Shown: in pieces, positions 1-8,520 of the stretch
Numbering within the stretch: position 1 is the stretch's first letter
How the letters are laid out: each line of letters begins with the position of its first letter
Assembly (NCBI GenBank): GCA_942490885.1
Contig: CALNYT010000002.1
Span: 2,170,001 to 2,234,000 of the forward strand
Length of the DNA stretch: 64,000 nt
Direction of reading: 5' to 3'
From: Oceanirhabdus sp942490885
GTDB taxonomy: Bacteria; Bacillota; Clostridia; Clostridiales; Clostridiaceae
Notes under the pieces: model-generated
What the model saw: only the letters and a program-made list of their open reading frames with translations
Told to the model about the DNA's origin: nothing
Databases searched by the model: none
Translations under genes and position numbers: made by a program

Positions 1-2
1 GA

Positions 3-1031
3 ATGAGAGAAACTTTGTATTTTAAGGATGATGACTCTAGATTATCTTTTTTACAAGGAAATTTCATAACACTTACAAATATGAATGATGAAGAAATAGA
101 GAGGATTATAAATTATAAAATTAGTCCTATAAATATTTCAGTTCACACTACAAATCCAGAATTAAGAGTTAAGATGCTTAACAATAAAAATGCAGGAAAA
201 TTGTACGGAAGAATGCAAAGGATGGCTGATGCAGGTATAAAAATGGCTTGTCAAATTGTTTTGTGTCCTGGAATTAATGATGGAAAAGAATTAGAGAGAA
301 CAGTGAATGATCTTTATAAACTTTATCCTATGGTTGAAGATGTAGCTGTTGTACCCATTGGTATAACTAAGCATAGAGAAAACCTGCCTGAAGTTAAAAT
401 ATTTAATAGTGTAACTGCGAAACAGCAGATAGAAGATTTGGATAAGTTACAAGAAAAGTTTAATAAGGAAGTGAGAAGTCCTTTTGTAAGGCTTGCGGAT
501 GAGTTTTATATTATGGCTAACCTCGAAATACCAAAATCAGAGTTTTATAAGGATTTTGCACAATTGGAAGATGGAATAGGTATGTTAAGAATGTTTAGAA
601 ATAACATAGAAAATAGCTTAGAACAGCTTTCAAAAGAGCATAGTGGGATATTTACATTTGCAACTGGAGCTTCTGCTTATAACGAGATTAAAAGAGCTGC
701 AGAGCTTATAATGAGCAAGAATAAGAATATTGACATAAGAGTAGAAAAAATTGCAAATGAATTCTTTGGTGAAACAATAACTGTTACAGGACTGTTAACC
801 GGGCAAGATATTGTTAAACAACTTAAAGAGAAAGAACTAGGAGATTATATAGTCCTGCCTAATAACGTTATAAAACGTGGGTATGAACTTGGTGAAGGAG
901 TAGAAAATTTACTTCTTGATGATTACACTATAGATAGAATTGAAGAAGAACTTGGTAAAAAAATTATAATTGTTGATTATACTGGTGAAGATTTAATTCA
1001 CCTTGTGAATAAGGCAATAAAGGAGCGATAA
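3..1031 (+). CDS. DUF512 family protein, C-terminal part (5' end outside window)
   Basis: The visible 342 residues match the C-terminal two thirds of the DUF512 proteins that precede der in clostridia; full-length members also carry an N-terminal PDZ-like and radical-SAM-like region, which would lie upstream of the window. The ATG at position 3 is therefore probably internal. Recognisable conserved stretches are CPGINDG and VAVVPIGITKHR around residues 88-123, then a Rossmann-like C-terminal half with FATGASAY and VTGLLTG. The stop is 2 nt before der, so the two are probably cotranscribed. The biochemical role of the family is not established. Confidence 0.85.
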   Translation: MRETLYFKDDDSRLSFLQGNFITLTNMNDEEIERIINYKISPINISVHTTNPELRVKMLNNKNAGKLYGRMQRMADAGIKMACQIVLCPGINDGKELERTVNDLYKLYPMVEDVAVVPIGITKHRENLPEVKIFNSVTAKQQIEDLDKLQEKFNKEVRSPFVRLADEFYIMANLEIPKSEFYKDFAQLEDGIGMLRMFRNNIENSLEQLSKEHSGIFTFATGASAYNEIKRAAELIMSKNKNIDIRVEKIANEFFGETITVTGLLTGQDIVKQLKEKELGDYIVLPNNVIKRGYELGEGVENLLLDDYTIDRIEEELGKKIIIVDYTGEDLIHLVNKAIKER

Positions 1032-1033
1032 TT

Positions 1034-2356
1034 ATGGGTAGAAAATTTGTGGCAGTTGTAGGAAGACCGAATGTTGGAAAGTCTACTTTGTTTAATAAGT
1101 TAGCAGGTCAGAGAATTGCAATTGTTGATGATAAACCAGGAGTAACTAGAGATAGAATTTATGCTAAATCAGAATGGTTACAACATGAATTTACTTTGAT
1201 TGATACTGGTGGTATAGAACCAAAAGCAGACGATATTATTTTAGCACAAATGAGAAGGCAAGCACTTATTGCTATCGAAACTTGTGACGTTATAATGTTT
1301 GTTGTTGATGGAAAATTAGGAATGACTGATGCAGATAACGAAGTAGCTTTGATGCTTAGAAAATCGGGTAAGCCAGTTGTTCTTGTGGTTAACAAGCTTG
1401 AAAAAAGATCAGAGGAAGCAAACCTTTATGAATTCTATAATTTAGGATTAGGTACTCCGATGCCTATATCAGCTACTCAAGGGCTTGGTCTTGGAGATAT
1501 GTTAGATGAGGTTGTTGCGCATTTTAAGGATGCAGCAACTGAAGAAGAAGAAGATGAGAATGTAATAAAAGTTGCATTTATGGGAAAACCAAATGTAGGG
1601 AAATCTTCACTAATAAACAGACTTATTGGGGAAGAAAGAAATATCGTAAGTGATATTCCAGGAACTACAAGAGATGCTGTTGACTCATATGTAGAAACAG
1701 AAGAAGGTCGATTCACATTAATTGATACTGCTGGGATAAGAAGAAAATCAAAAATTAAAGAAGTAATTGAAAGATATAGTGTAATCAGAAGTTTTGCAGC
1801 AATAGAAAAAGCTGATGTATGTGTTTTAATGATTGATGCAACAGAAGGAGTAACCGATCAAGATGAAAAGATTATCGGGTTTGCTCATGAGCAAAGTAAG
1901 GCGCTTATGGTTATCGTTAATAAATGGGACCTTATAGAGAAAGATAATAAGACTTTTGAGAAGTTCAAGAAAGATCTTCAAGTAGATCTTAATTTTGCAC
2001 CATATGTGAAGTTCTTATTTATTTCAGCATTGACTGGGCAAAGAGCAAACAAAGTAATGACTGTTGTTAAAGAATGTTACGAAAGCTATAATAAGAGAAT
2101 ATCAACAGGTGTGCTTAATGAGGTAGTTTCTAATGCGGTTCTAATGAATGAACCACCAATTGTTGCAAATAATAGATTAAAGATTTACTATGTTACTCAA
2201 GTAGCAACTAAGCCACCTACGTTCGTATTTTTCGTTAATAATCCTGAACTTTTACACTTTTCATATAGAAGATATCTTGAAAATCAACTTAGAAATGCTT
2301 TTGGGTTTGAAGGAACGGGAATCAAGCTTATTTTTAGGGAAAGGAAAGATAATTAA
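1034..2356 (+). CDS. der: ribosome-associated GTPase Der (EngA)
   Basis: Der is an essential double-GTPase needed for 50S ribosomal subunit assembly. The 440-residue protein has two G domains in tandem. The first has G1 GRPNVGKST near residue 10, DTGG near 57 and NKLE near 120. The second has GKPNVGKSS near 183, DTAG near 232 and NKWD near 295. A C-terminal KH-like domain follows. Length is normal for the family. It starts 2 nt after the DUF512 gene, and its TAA overlaps the gpsA ATG (TAATG), which indicates translational coupling. Confidence 0.97.
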   Translation: MGRKFVAVVGRPNVGKSTLFNKLAGQRIAIVDDKPGVTRDRIYAKSEWLQHEFTLIDTGGIEPKADDIILAQMRRQALIAIETCDVIMFVVDGKLGMTDADNEVALMLRKSGKPVVLVVNKLEKRSEEANLYEFYNLGLGTPMPISATQGLGLGDMLDEVVAHFKDAATEEEEDENVIKVAFMGKPNVGKSSLINRLIGEERNIVSDIPGTTRDAVDSYVETEEGRFTLIDTAGIRRKSKIKEVIERYSVIRSFAAIEKADVCVLMIDATEGVTDQDEKIIGFAHEQSKALMVIVNKWDLIEKDNKTFEKFKKDLQVDLNFAPYVKFLFISALTGQRANKVMTVVKECYESYNKRISTGVLNEVVSNAVLMNEPPIVANNRLKIYYVTQVATKPPTFVFFVNNPELLHFSYRRYLENQLRNAFGFEGTGIKLIFRERKDN

Positions 2357-3348
2357 TGAAAAAAATTGCTTTTATAGGTGGTGGCAGCTTCGGTACGGCT
2401 CTTTCAATGGTATTAGGAGATAAGGGATATGAAATTACTATTTGGGATAGAAAAAAAGAAGTTGTTGAAGAAATCAATAAAAGTAGTAAAAATTCCTTAT
2501 ATCTAAAAGAATGTAAATTACCTGAAACGGTAAAGGCAACTTTAGAAATGGAAGAAGCTCTAAAAGATGCAGAAATGGTTGTAATTGCAGTTCCATCACA
2601 TGCTGTCAGGAGTGTATGTAAGAATATAAGTAATTGTATTGCTAGAGGTACATTAATAACAAGCGTGGCAAAAGGAATTGAACAAGGTTCTTTAAAGAGA
2701 ATGTCTGAGATAATAGAGGATGAAATTCCCCAAAGTATACCTGTTATTCTATCTGGGCCTAGTCATGCTGAAGAGGTTGCATTAAAAATGCCAACAACAT
2801 TAGTGGCAGCTTCAAAAAATAGAGAAGCAGCTATTAAGGTGCAAGATATATTTATGACACCAAATTTGAGAATATACACTAATGATGATATTATCGGGGT
2901 TGAGGTTGGAGGAGCTATAAAAAATATTATAGCTTTCTCAGCGGGTGTACTAGATGGTATGGGATTTGGCGATAATGCAAAAGCTGCTTTGATGACTAGA
3001 GGAATGAGTGAGATTGTTCGTGTAGGAGAGAAGCTTGGAGGAAAACAGGAAACATTCTATGGACTTACTGGAATGGGGGATTTAATAGTTACTTGTACTA
3101 GTATGCATAGTAGAAATAGAAGAGCTGGCATTCTCCTTGCTAAAGGATATTCAGAACAAGAAGCATGCAAAGAAATTGGTATGGTTGTTGAAGGGATAAA
3201 AGCATGTAGAGCATTTCATCAACTTAGTGAGCAGATGAATATAAGTATGCCAATTACTAATTGTTTATATAGAGTGCTTCAAGGTGAATTAAAACCTGAA
3301 GAAGCTACTGTAGAACTTATGACAAGAAAAAAGAAAAGCGAAATCTAA
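2356..3348 (+). CDS. gpsA: NAD(P)-dependent glycerol-3-phosphate dehydrogenase
   Basis: GpsA reduces dihydroxyacetone phosphate to sn-glycerol-3-phosphate, the backbone for phospholipid synthesis, in the cytosol. The 330-residue protein has the N-terminal dinucleotide fold (GGGSFGTAL near residue 8), the SGPSHAEEV segment near 133, and the catalytic-lysine motif GGAIKNIIA near 187. It overlaps der by one base. In many clostridia plsY lies between these two genes; here it does not. A strong hairpin terminator lies about 260 nt downstream, beyond an inserted repeat. Confidence 0.96.
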   Translation: MKKIAFIGGGSFGTALSMVLGDKGYEITIWDRKKEVVEEINKSSKNSLYLKECKLPETVKATLEMEEALKDAEMVVIAVPSHAVRSVCKNISNCIARGTLITSVAKGIEQGSLKRMSEIIEDEIPQSIPVILSGPSHAEEVALKMPTTLVAASKNREAAIKVQDIFMTPNLRIYTNDDIIGVEVGGAIKNIIAFSAGVLDGMGFGDNAKAALMTRGMSEIVRVGEKLGGKQETFYGLTGMGDLIVTCTSMHSRNRRAGILLAKGYSEQEACKEIGMVVEGIKACRAFHQLSEQMNISMPITNCLYRVLQGELKPEEATVELMTRKKKSEI

Positions 3349-3357
3349 TATAAACAC

Positions 3358-3602
3358 AATTGAGAATTGGAAATTCAGAATTGTGAATGATTGAGATTTC
3401 TCTACGAGAAATTTTAATTTTATTGATCCCTGGACAATAAAGGTTTACTCGTTTCATTTAGATGAAACATTGTAATATAACTACAATATTTTATCCTTGG
3501 ATAAAATAAGTAAAAACCTTTTGTCAAAACACCAATAAAATGTAGTTTCTGTGTATGAAGAAACATCCATCATTCTCAATTATACATTGACAATTCTCAA
3601 TT
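3358..3602. repeat. 245-bp dispersed palindromic element, family A, copy 1
   Basis: This stretch is bounded by a perfect 12-bp terminal inverted repeat, AATTGAGAATTG and its complement. Inside are nested hairpins: ATTTCTC/GAGAAAT, GTTTCAT/ATGAAAC, ATTTTATCC/GGATAAAAT, and a long outer stem formed by GGACAAtAAAGGTTT with AAACCTTTTGTC. A second copy is at 12253-12480 and a fragment at 45641-45665. No coding capacity. It fills the gpsA-spoIVA gap and resembles a non-autonomous mobile element (MITE) or a structured RNA. Confidence 0.75.
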
Positions 3603-3607
3603 TTTTT

Positions 3608-3630
3608 AGCACGCAACGCGTGCTTTTTTT
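3608..3630 (+). terminator. rho-independent terminator after gpsA
   Basis: A 7-bp stem AGCACGC/GCGTGCT with a 3-nt loop is followed by a run of T. It ends transcription of the der-gpsA operon before spoIVA. Confidence 0.85.
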
Positions 3631-3639
3631 AATTTATTG

Positions 3640-3670
3640 GTATAAAACAAAACAATCCTCAATATATATA
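3640..3670 (+). promoter_or_regulatory. possible sigma-E type promoter for spoIVA
   Basis: GGTATAAAA lies about 10 nt upstream of an AT-rich CAATATATAT stretch, loosely resembling sigma-E -35/-10 boxes. The match is weak. The inference rests mainly on the known mother-cell expression of spoIVA in Bacillus and Clostridium. Confidence 0.3.
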
Positions 3671-3703
3671 TAATGTTAATATGTATAAAAAGGAGGGTAT
3701 ATC

Positions 3704-5188
3704 TTGGAGAACTTTGATATATATAAGGATATAGCTGAAAGAACCCAAGGTGACATTTATGTTGGTGTTGTAGGCCCTGTTAGAACAGGTAAATCAACAT
3801 TTATTAAGAGATTCATGGATCTTATGGTAATACCAAACATACAAAATGTTCATAAGGCTGAAAGAGCGAAAGATGAGTTGCCACAAAGCGCATCTGGGAA
3901 AATGATTCATACTACTGAACCAAAGTTCGTGCCAAATGAGGCTATTGATATTTCAATAGCTAACGAGATTAAATTGAAAGTGAGAATGGTTGATTGTGTA
4001 GGTTATATTGTTAAAAACGCACTTGGCTATCTCGAAGGAAACAAACCTAAGATGGTTCATACTCCATGGTATGATTATGAAATACCATTTGAGGAAGCGG
4101 CAGAAATAGGAACAAAAAAAGTAATTAATGAACATTCAACAATTGGAGTGCTTATGACTACTGATGGTAGTGTAACTGGTATTCATAGAGATGAGTATCT
4201 TGAGGCTGAAGAGAGAGTTGTTAATGAACTTAAGGCAATCAATAAACCATTCATAATTATTTTAAATAGTAGAGAGCCTGATTCACCTGAAACTCAAGAT
4301 TTAAGAAAAGAAATGGAAGCTACGTATAACATACCTGTTGAAGCAATGGACGTAATGAATATGGGAGAAGCTCAGATAAAAGACATATTTGAAAAAATAT
4401 TAAAAGAATTCCCTATTAAAGAAATAAGCATAAATATTCCTGAATGGATTGATATGCTAGAACCTGATAATTGGATGAAGATGAAATTTGTTAGTATTGT
4501 AAAGGGAATGGCTGGAGATATTTTAAAAGTTAGAGACGTTAGAAGTCATCTGCAAAATGCTAATGCCGTGGAAAGTGAAATTATGGAAGAATTTGTGATT
4601 GATGAAATTAATATGGGTGAAGGTACAGCAGTTGTTGATATTAAACCTAAGAAAGGATTGTTCTATAATCTTTTAGGAGATATGACAGGACATGAGATTA
4701 AATGTGATTATGATCTATTCACACTATTTAAGGATTTCCATAAAGCAAAAGTGAAATATGATAAGGTTGCAGAAGCATTGAAGAGTGCTGAGGAAACAGG
4801 ATATGGTATGGTACCACCACAATTATGTGAAATGAAGTTGGAAAATCCAGAACAATATAGACAAGGAAATAGATTTGGGGTTAAGCTAAAAGCTAGTGCA
4901 CCATCTTTGCATATGATTAAGGCTGATATTCAAACTGAAATAGCGCCTCTAATTGGAAGTGAAAAAGAAAGCGAAGATATGTTAAAATCTATGCTTGAGA
5001 AGATTGATGATGAACCTGATACAATTTGGAAAAGCAATATGTTTGGTAAGTCATTAGAAGTTTTGGTTAAAGAAGGACTTCAGAAGAAGTTATTCAAGAT
5101 GCCAGAAGATGTTCAATTTAAAATCCAAAAGACATTAGAGAAAATTATAAATGAGGGTAATGGTGGATTAATCTGTATTATATTATAA
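3704..5188 (+). CDS. spoIVA: stage IV sporulation protein A (spore coat morphogenetic ATPase)
   Basis: SpoIVA polymerises, driven by ATP hydrolysis, on the outer forespore membrane and forms the basement layer of the spore coat. The 494-residue length fits the family (about 492). Seen: P-loop GPVRTGKST near residues 24-32, the NTPase core in the first half, and the conserved C-terminal tail ending GGLICIIL. The start is TTG, 6 nt after a strong AGGAGGG site at 3691. Monocistronic, with terminators on both sides. The order gpsA-spoIVA is common in clostridia. Confidence 0.97.
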   Translation: MENFDIYKDIAERTQGDIYVGVVGPVRTGKSTFIKRFMDLMVIPNIQNVHKAERAKDELPQSASGKMIHTTEPKFVPNEAIDISIANEIKLKVRMVDCVGYIVKNALGYLEGNKPKMVHTPWYDYEIPFEEAAEIGTKKVINEHSTIGVLMTTDGSVTGIHRDEYLEAEERVVNELKAINKPFIIILNSREPDSPETQDLRKEMEATYNIPVEAMDVMNMGEAQIKDIFEKILKEFPIKEISINIPEWIDMLEPDNWMKMKFVSIVKGMAGDILKVRDVRSHLQNANAVESEIMEEFVIDEINMGEGTAVVDIKPKKGLFYNLLGDMTGHEIKCDYDLFTLFKDFHKAKVKYDKVAEALKSAEETGYGMVPPQLCEMKLENPEQYRQGNRFGVKLKASAPSLHMIKADIQTEIAPLIGSEKESEDMLKSMLEKIDDEPDTIWKSNMFGKSLEVLVKEGLQKKLFKMPEDVQFKIQKTLEKIINEGNGGLICIIL

Positions 5189-5217
5189 TAATTTAAAAAT
5201 TTTAATATGATATTTAT

Positions 5218-5258
5218 AATAAAAGAGCTATATTAGGGGCTCTTTTATTATTTTTCTT
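5218..5258 (+). terminator. terminator after spoIVA
   Basis: Inverted repeat AATAAAAGAGC / GCTCTTTTATT with a 10-nt loop, then a T-rich tail. Confidence 0.8.
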
Positions 5259-5288
5259 TAATTGTTTAAAAATATTTAAAGATACGGA

Positions 5289-5387
5289 ATGTTAGATGGA
5301 GCAATAGCTGGGACTATATTCTTGCATAAGATTACAGGGGCGGCGGTATTCGAATTAGGGCAAAATGAGATAAAGGAAAAGCCGTGA
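5289..5387 (+). pseudogene. possible short remnant ORF (32 codons)
   Basis: An open frame begins MLDGAIAGTIFLHK and runs to a stop inside the next hairpin. There is an in-frame stop a few codons upstream and no convincing ribosome binding site. Composition looks membrane-protein-like. It could be a decayed tail of a gene or chance. Confidence 0.2.
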
Positions 5388-5416
5388 AAGAAACTTTCAC
5401 GGCTTTTCCTTTATCT
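5368..5416 (-). terminator. 23-bp perfect stem, bidirectional terminator
   Basis: A 23-bp perfect inverted repeat with a 3-nt loop (outer bases AGATAAAGG, inner GCCGTGAAAG) lies just downstream of the minus-strand gene at 5425-5622. It would terminate that gene and could also act on the plus strand. Confidence 0.75.
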
Positions 5417-5424
5417 TTAGAGTT

Positions 5425-5622
5425 CTAGTTTAATTTTAATTGTATATCGCCTATTGAAAAATCTATATATTTAAAACTCTCTCTAATGCGGAATTCATTT
5501 TGAACAGTTATGAAATTTTCTGAAATATAAATGACTTTTCCTTTAAAGCTTTTACCAGATGATCTAGGTTTAGTAATTAAAATCTCTATTTGTTGTTTTA
5601 ATCTAAAATCTGTAGAAGTCAT
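5425..5622 (-). CDS. small protein of unknown function (65 aa)
   Basis: Not recognised. It is a 65-residue protein whose middle (KGKVIYISENFITVQN) reads as alternating beta strands, like a small SH3/Sm-type barrel, and it is lysine-rich at the N-terminus. A good AGGAGG-type site precedes the start (AAACCTCCTA on the plus strand). It lies 65 nt downstream of another small minus-strand gene and just before a 23-bp hairpin terminator, so the two may form an operon from the promoter at 6088-6116. The role cannot be inferred. Confidence 0.7.
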   Translation of the reverse strand: MTSTDFRLKQQIEILITKPRSSGKSFKGKVIYISENFITVQNEFRIRESFKYIDFSIGDIQLKLN

Positions 5623-5687
5623 ATTTAAAACCTCCTATCTAAATACTTATAATACCAATTAATTTAGTATTACAAATATAGAGTAAT

Positions 5688-5945
5688 CTATCTATCCTCT
5701 AAAATCTTTAAAGGTAAAGCCTCATCTATCTCAATTATTTTTATTTCATCTGTTTTCATCCAACTAATAGTCCCATTTTCATCACAAACTGCAACCATTG
5801 GGAATTCTCCTTGGTCAACTGTAGGAACCCTATTAGCAGTAAAAGTTGACGGTTTAGAAGTTTTGTATGCTGCAAACCCTGTTCCAATTAAAATAAAATT
5901 TTTATTAGTAGTTATTTGTTTGACAATTGTTACCATATTATTCAA
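5688..5945 (-). CDS. small protein of unknown function (85 aa)
   Basis: Not recognised. The 85-residue product has a C-terminal half (FPMVAVCDENGTISWMKTDE) that looks like a short beta-rich domain. It is preceded by AAAGGAG 7-8 nt before the ATG. A strong consensus promoter lies about 140 nt upstream on the minus strand, leaving a fairly long untranslated leader. The next gene on this strand (5425-5622) may be in the same transcript. No signal peptide or membrane segment is seen. Confidence 0.7.
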   Translation of the reverse strand: MNNMVTIVKQITTNKNFILIGTGFAAYKTSKPSTFTANRVPTVDQGEFPMVAVCDENGTISWMKTDEIKIIEIDEALPLKILEDR

Positions 5946-6087
5946 CTCCTTTAATAATGAACTACTACTGTAAAGTGTTACTAGTTTGTACTATGTTATA
6001 AAGTTATGAGATTATAATCACATACTATAATCTACTTACGTATAGATACAAACAATCTATTAATCATCAAAAGTTGTTTCTTATTTA

Positions 6088-6116
6088 ATTATAACACAAA
6101 TAAGCACTGATTGCAA
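6088..6116 (-). promoter_or_regulatory. promoter for the small minus-strand genes
   Basis: Read on the minus strand: TTGCAA, 17-nt spacer, TATAAT, with an extended -10 TG at the right distance. This part of the 5946-6303 gap otherwise shows only AT-rich sequence. Confidence 0.7.
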
Positions 6117-6253
6117 AAGAGTTTTTATAAAATTGAAATTTTTACAAATATTGCACATTAAGTAGTTGAAAAAAATTTTTCATTATCATTAATATTTGTA
6201 TAAATTTATTCAAGTTGTTATTATCATATTTTTTATAAAAATGTCATCAAATG

Positions 6254-6262
6254 TGGTATAAT
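6254..6262 (+). promoter_or_regulatory. extended -10 promoter element of the GntR/RCK_C regulator
   Basis: TGgTATAAT lies 42 nt upstream of the ATG at 6304. No good -35 is visible 17 nt upstream, as is usual for extended -10 promoters. Confidence 0.55.
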
Positions 6263-6303
6263 AAAATGTAATTTTAAAAATATGTGGTTTGGAGGAATAA
6301 TGC

Positions 6304-6930
6304 ATGGGCCAACGAATTGAAATGCCTAGATATATAAAAATTGCAGTAGATGTGGCAATGCGAATACAAAAAGGGGATTTGTCTGAAGGCATTAAATTGA
6401 GAGGTAGATCTATTTTAGCAAGCGAATATAATGTTTCACCAGAAACTATTCGAAAATCAATGAAGTTACTTGATGATACAGGTGTTGTAGAAGTAAATAA
6501 AGGAAGTGGAGTTATTGTAAAGTCAAAAGAAAAAGCTTTTGATTTTATTAATGGGTTTAAAGATAAAGAAAGCATTGGAATGATTAGAAGTAATATTAAA
6601 AATCTACTTGAACAAAGAAAAGATATAGAACGACAAATTAGCGAATTAAATGAAAAAATAATTGATTATTCATATATATTTAAGAACGCAAATTTAATTG
6701 AACCTGTAGAAATAGAAATACCTAACTCATCTCATATAATAGATAAAAGTATAGGTGAAAGCAGATTTTGGCACAATACAGGTGCCACAATTTTGGGGGT
6801 TAAAAGAGAGGATAAAGTTTATATTTCACCAGGTCCTTATTTGGATTTTAAAGAAAAAGATATCCTTTTGGTAGTAGGTGATGAAGGGGTATTGGAGAGA
6901 ATAAAGAAGTACTTAGATGATACCAATTAA
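6304..6930 (+). CDS. GntR-type HTH / RCK_C regulator, BusR-like (probable c-di-AMP sensor)
   Basis: The 208-residue protein has a GntR-type winged helix (about residues 5-72), a predicted coiled coil (about 93-120, rich in E/K/I/L) and a C-terminal RCK_C/TrkA-C domain (about 125-205). This architecture matches BusR of Lactococcus and Streptococcus, a c-di-AMP-dependent repressor of the glycine-betaine transporter busAB. Binding of c-di-AMP here is inferred from the family. No transporter gene is adjacent, so the target must be elsewhere. The start has GGAGG 8 nt upstream. A hairpin terminator follows directly. Confidence 0.8.
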   Translation: MGQRIEMPRYIKIAVDVAMRIQKGDLSEGIKLRGRSILASEYNVSPETIRKSMKLLDDTGVVEVNKGSGVIVKSKEKAFDFINGFKDKESIGMIRSNIKNLLEQRKDIERQISELNEKIIDYSYIFKNANLIEPVEIEIPNSSHIIDKSIGESRFWHNTGATILGVKREDKVYISPGPYLDFKEKDILLVVGDEGVLERIKKYLDDTN

Positions 6931-6941
6931 CTTAATAACAT

Positions 6942-6986
6942 AAAAAATATCATTGTTTATTCGTAAGAAAAAACAATGATATTTTT
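6942..6986 (+). terminator. terminator after the BusR-like gene
   Basis: A 16-bp stem AAAAATATCATTGTTT with its complement, followed by T's. It is A-rich on the left arm, so it could work in both directions and also serve the convergent gene at 7044-7307. Confidence 0.75.
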
Positions 6987-7043
6987 AAATAAAGATTTAT
7001 TAAAATTATATAAAGCTATCAAATTAATTATGATAACTTGGGA

Positions 7044-7307
7044 TTAGGTGAAAGGTGAAAAAGTAAATAGTCCTTCTCTAAGATATTTATAATCGTTTTT
7101 TAATGATTCTGTTATTTCATATAATAATAAATATGATTCTATATCTAAATCAGAGGTGTTAATTAAATGATCCAAAGATTCACATATACATTTTAAATTA
7201 TAAACTGCCGAAAGTGTTATCTCTGTTGAATTTTCTAAACCCAAATAAAGAAACTCTAGAGCGTTTTCTAAACTTTGATTTATTTTTGGTTCTGTTAAGT
7301 TATTCAT
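7044..7307 (-). CDS. small helical protein of unknown function (87 aa)
   Basis: Not recognised. The 87-residue, mostly acidic protein is predicted to be all alpha-helical with no membrane segment or cysteine motif. GAGGAG lies 7 nt before the ATG on the minus strand. It is convergent with the BusR-like gene and divergent from the NUDIX gene. Single-copy small proteins of this type are common in clostridia; no function is implied. Confidence 0.65.
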   Translation of the reverse strand: MNNLTEPKINQSLENALEFLYLGLENSTEITLSAVYNLKCICESLDHLINTSDLDIESYLLLYEITESLKNDYKYLREGLFTFSPFT

Positions 7308-7420
7308 ATTTAACTCCTCTTTTGTTTTGTTAGTGATTAGATATTTATTTTATTTTATGATATATTATTAATAATATTAGAGGAAAAAAAAGCAAATAAA
7401 ATCTATATGGAAAGAGATGG

Positions 7421-7903
7421 ATGAATATGAATAGCTCGATTAAAATGAAATTAGGAACCTTGTGTTATATTGAAAAAGATGAAAAAATACTACTGTTAAA
7501 GAGAAATAAAAAAGAAAACGATGTTCATGAAGGAAAATGGATTGGATTAGGTGGAAAGATTGAACAAGGAGAATCTCCGGCTGAATGTATTATCAGAGAA
7601 GTTAAAGAGGAAAGTGGTTTAAATATTATGAATCCTAAATTAAGAGGAATACTAACTTTTCCTAAATTCAAAGATAATCTTGATTGGTATGTATTTTTAT
7701 ATACTACAAATGAATTTACTGGTGACTTGATAGAGTCTCCTGAAGGGCATTTGGAATGGATTGATAAGGAGAAAGTTTTGGAAATGCCTACTTGGGAAGG
7801 TGATTTAATTTTTTTAAATATGTTATTAAAAAATGAAAAGAATTTTGAAATAAAGTTTGAATATAATAGTGAAGGAAATCTTGACTCGTATACCATTTAT
7901 TAA
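7421..7903 (+). CDS. NUDIX hydrolase (MutT/8-oxo-dGTP diphosphatase-like)
   Basis: The 160-residue protein contains a complete NUDIX box: G45, E51, R59-E60, E63-E64, G66, the Mg2+-binding catalytic helix for hydrolysing nucleoside diphosphates linked to another moiety. The family context (short, WIGLGGK before the box) resembles MutT/YvcI-type 8-oxo-dGTP diphosphatases, but substrate cannot be fixed from sequence. Start could be the ATG at 7421 or the next ATG at 7427; the ribosome binding site is weak for either. The following gene begins about 120 nt downstream. Confidence 0.9.
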   Translation: MNMNSSIKMKLGTLCYIEKDEKILLLKRNKKENDVHEGKWIGLGGKIEQGESPAECIIREVKEESGLNIMNPKLRGILTFPKFKDNLDWYVFLYTTNEFTGDLIESPEGHLEWIDKEKVLEMPTWEGDLIFLNMLLKNEKNFEIKFEYNSEGNLDSYTIY

Positions 7904-8024
7904 GTTCAATGTATATGGTTAAAGAATAAAGAAATGTAGATAATAATTGTAAACGAACTTATAAAGGAGTCAAGCTAGTGTATCCTATTAATGTATAGGT
8001 AATATTAAAGTTTTGGAGGAGAGT

Positions 8025-8459
8025 ATGTTTGATTTAAATTCTATCAATGGAAAATGGAATATTGTTGAAAGTACTGATGAGTGTTATTTAAAGGACATAG
8101 ATAGAAAACTTAGTATTAGGTTTAGAGTAAAAAAAAAGGTGCATATGGAATTTGGAAATGGTAAAGAAAAGAAATTATTAAGGTTCAATAAAAAAATTAA
8201 AAGAAAAAATGGTGTAGCATTTTTGAAAAGAAAATTTCTTTTTTTAAACCTACCAACAAAGCTTTGGATTGTTGAGTATAACGATGATTCTGAATGGTTA
8301 ATAATTGCAAGAGGTAATTCCTTATTAAAGAAATTACAAATAGACGTATTAACGAGAAGAAATGAGTTAAGTGGTAAAGATATCCTTGAGATTAGAAAAA
8401 AAATAAGTTCAAATAAAAACATAGCTGGTTACCTTAAGTTTCTAAAAAATGTGAATTGA
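8025..8459 (+). CDS. lipocalin-like small protein (tentative)
   Basis: A 144-residue beta-rich, basic protein. The opening GKWNIVES and the later WIVEYNDDSEWLIIARG followed by IDVLTRR resemble the conserved blocks of bacterial lipocalins (the GxW start and the strand-turn before the LSRTP motif). However it is very lysine-rich and lacks a lipoprotein signal, so it would be a divergent cytosolic member. I place the start at the ATG at 8025 because an upstream TTG at 8013 lies within the GGAGGAG ribosome binding site. It could be an unrelated beta-barrel. Confidence 0.6.
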   Translation: MFDLNSINGKWNIVESTDECYLKDIDRKLSIRFRVKKKVHMEFGNGKEKKLLRFNKKIKRKNGVAFLKRKFLFLNLPTKLWIVEYNDDSEWLIIARGNSLLKKLQIDVLTRRNELSGKDILEIRKKISSNKNIAGYLKFLKNVN

Positions 8460-8520
8460 CAACAAAATGAATGAAAGCGAAGTGTGAAAATCAAAATAGT
8501 ATATTATTTTTATAATTTTG

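Noticed and set aside
1159..1716. Open frames of 78 and 79 codons on the minus strand inside der
   Set aside because: They are antisense shadows of a conserved gene, with no binding site and serine-rich low-information translations.
5281..5400. Functional small membrane gene
   Set aside because: No ribosome binding site and the stop lies within the opposite-strand terminator; listed only as a low-confidence remnant.
8013..8024. TTG start four codons before the lipocalin-like gene
   Set aside because: The codons are the Shine-Dalgarno sequence itself.
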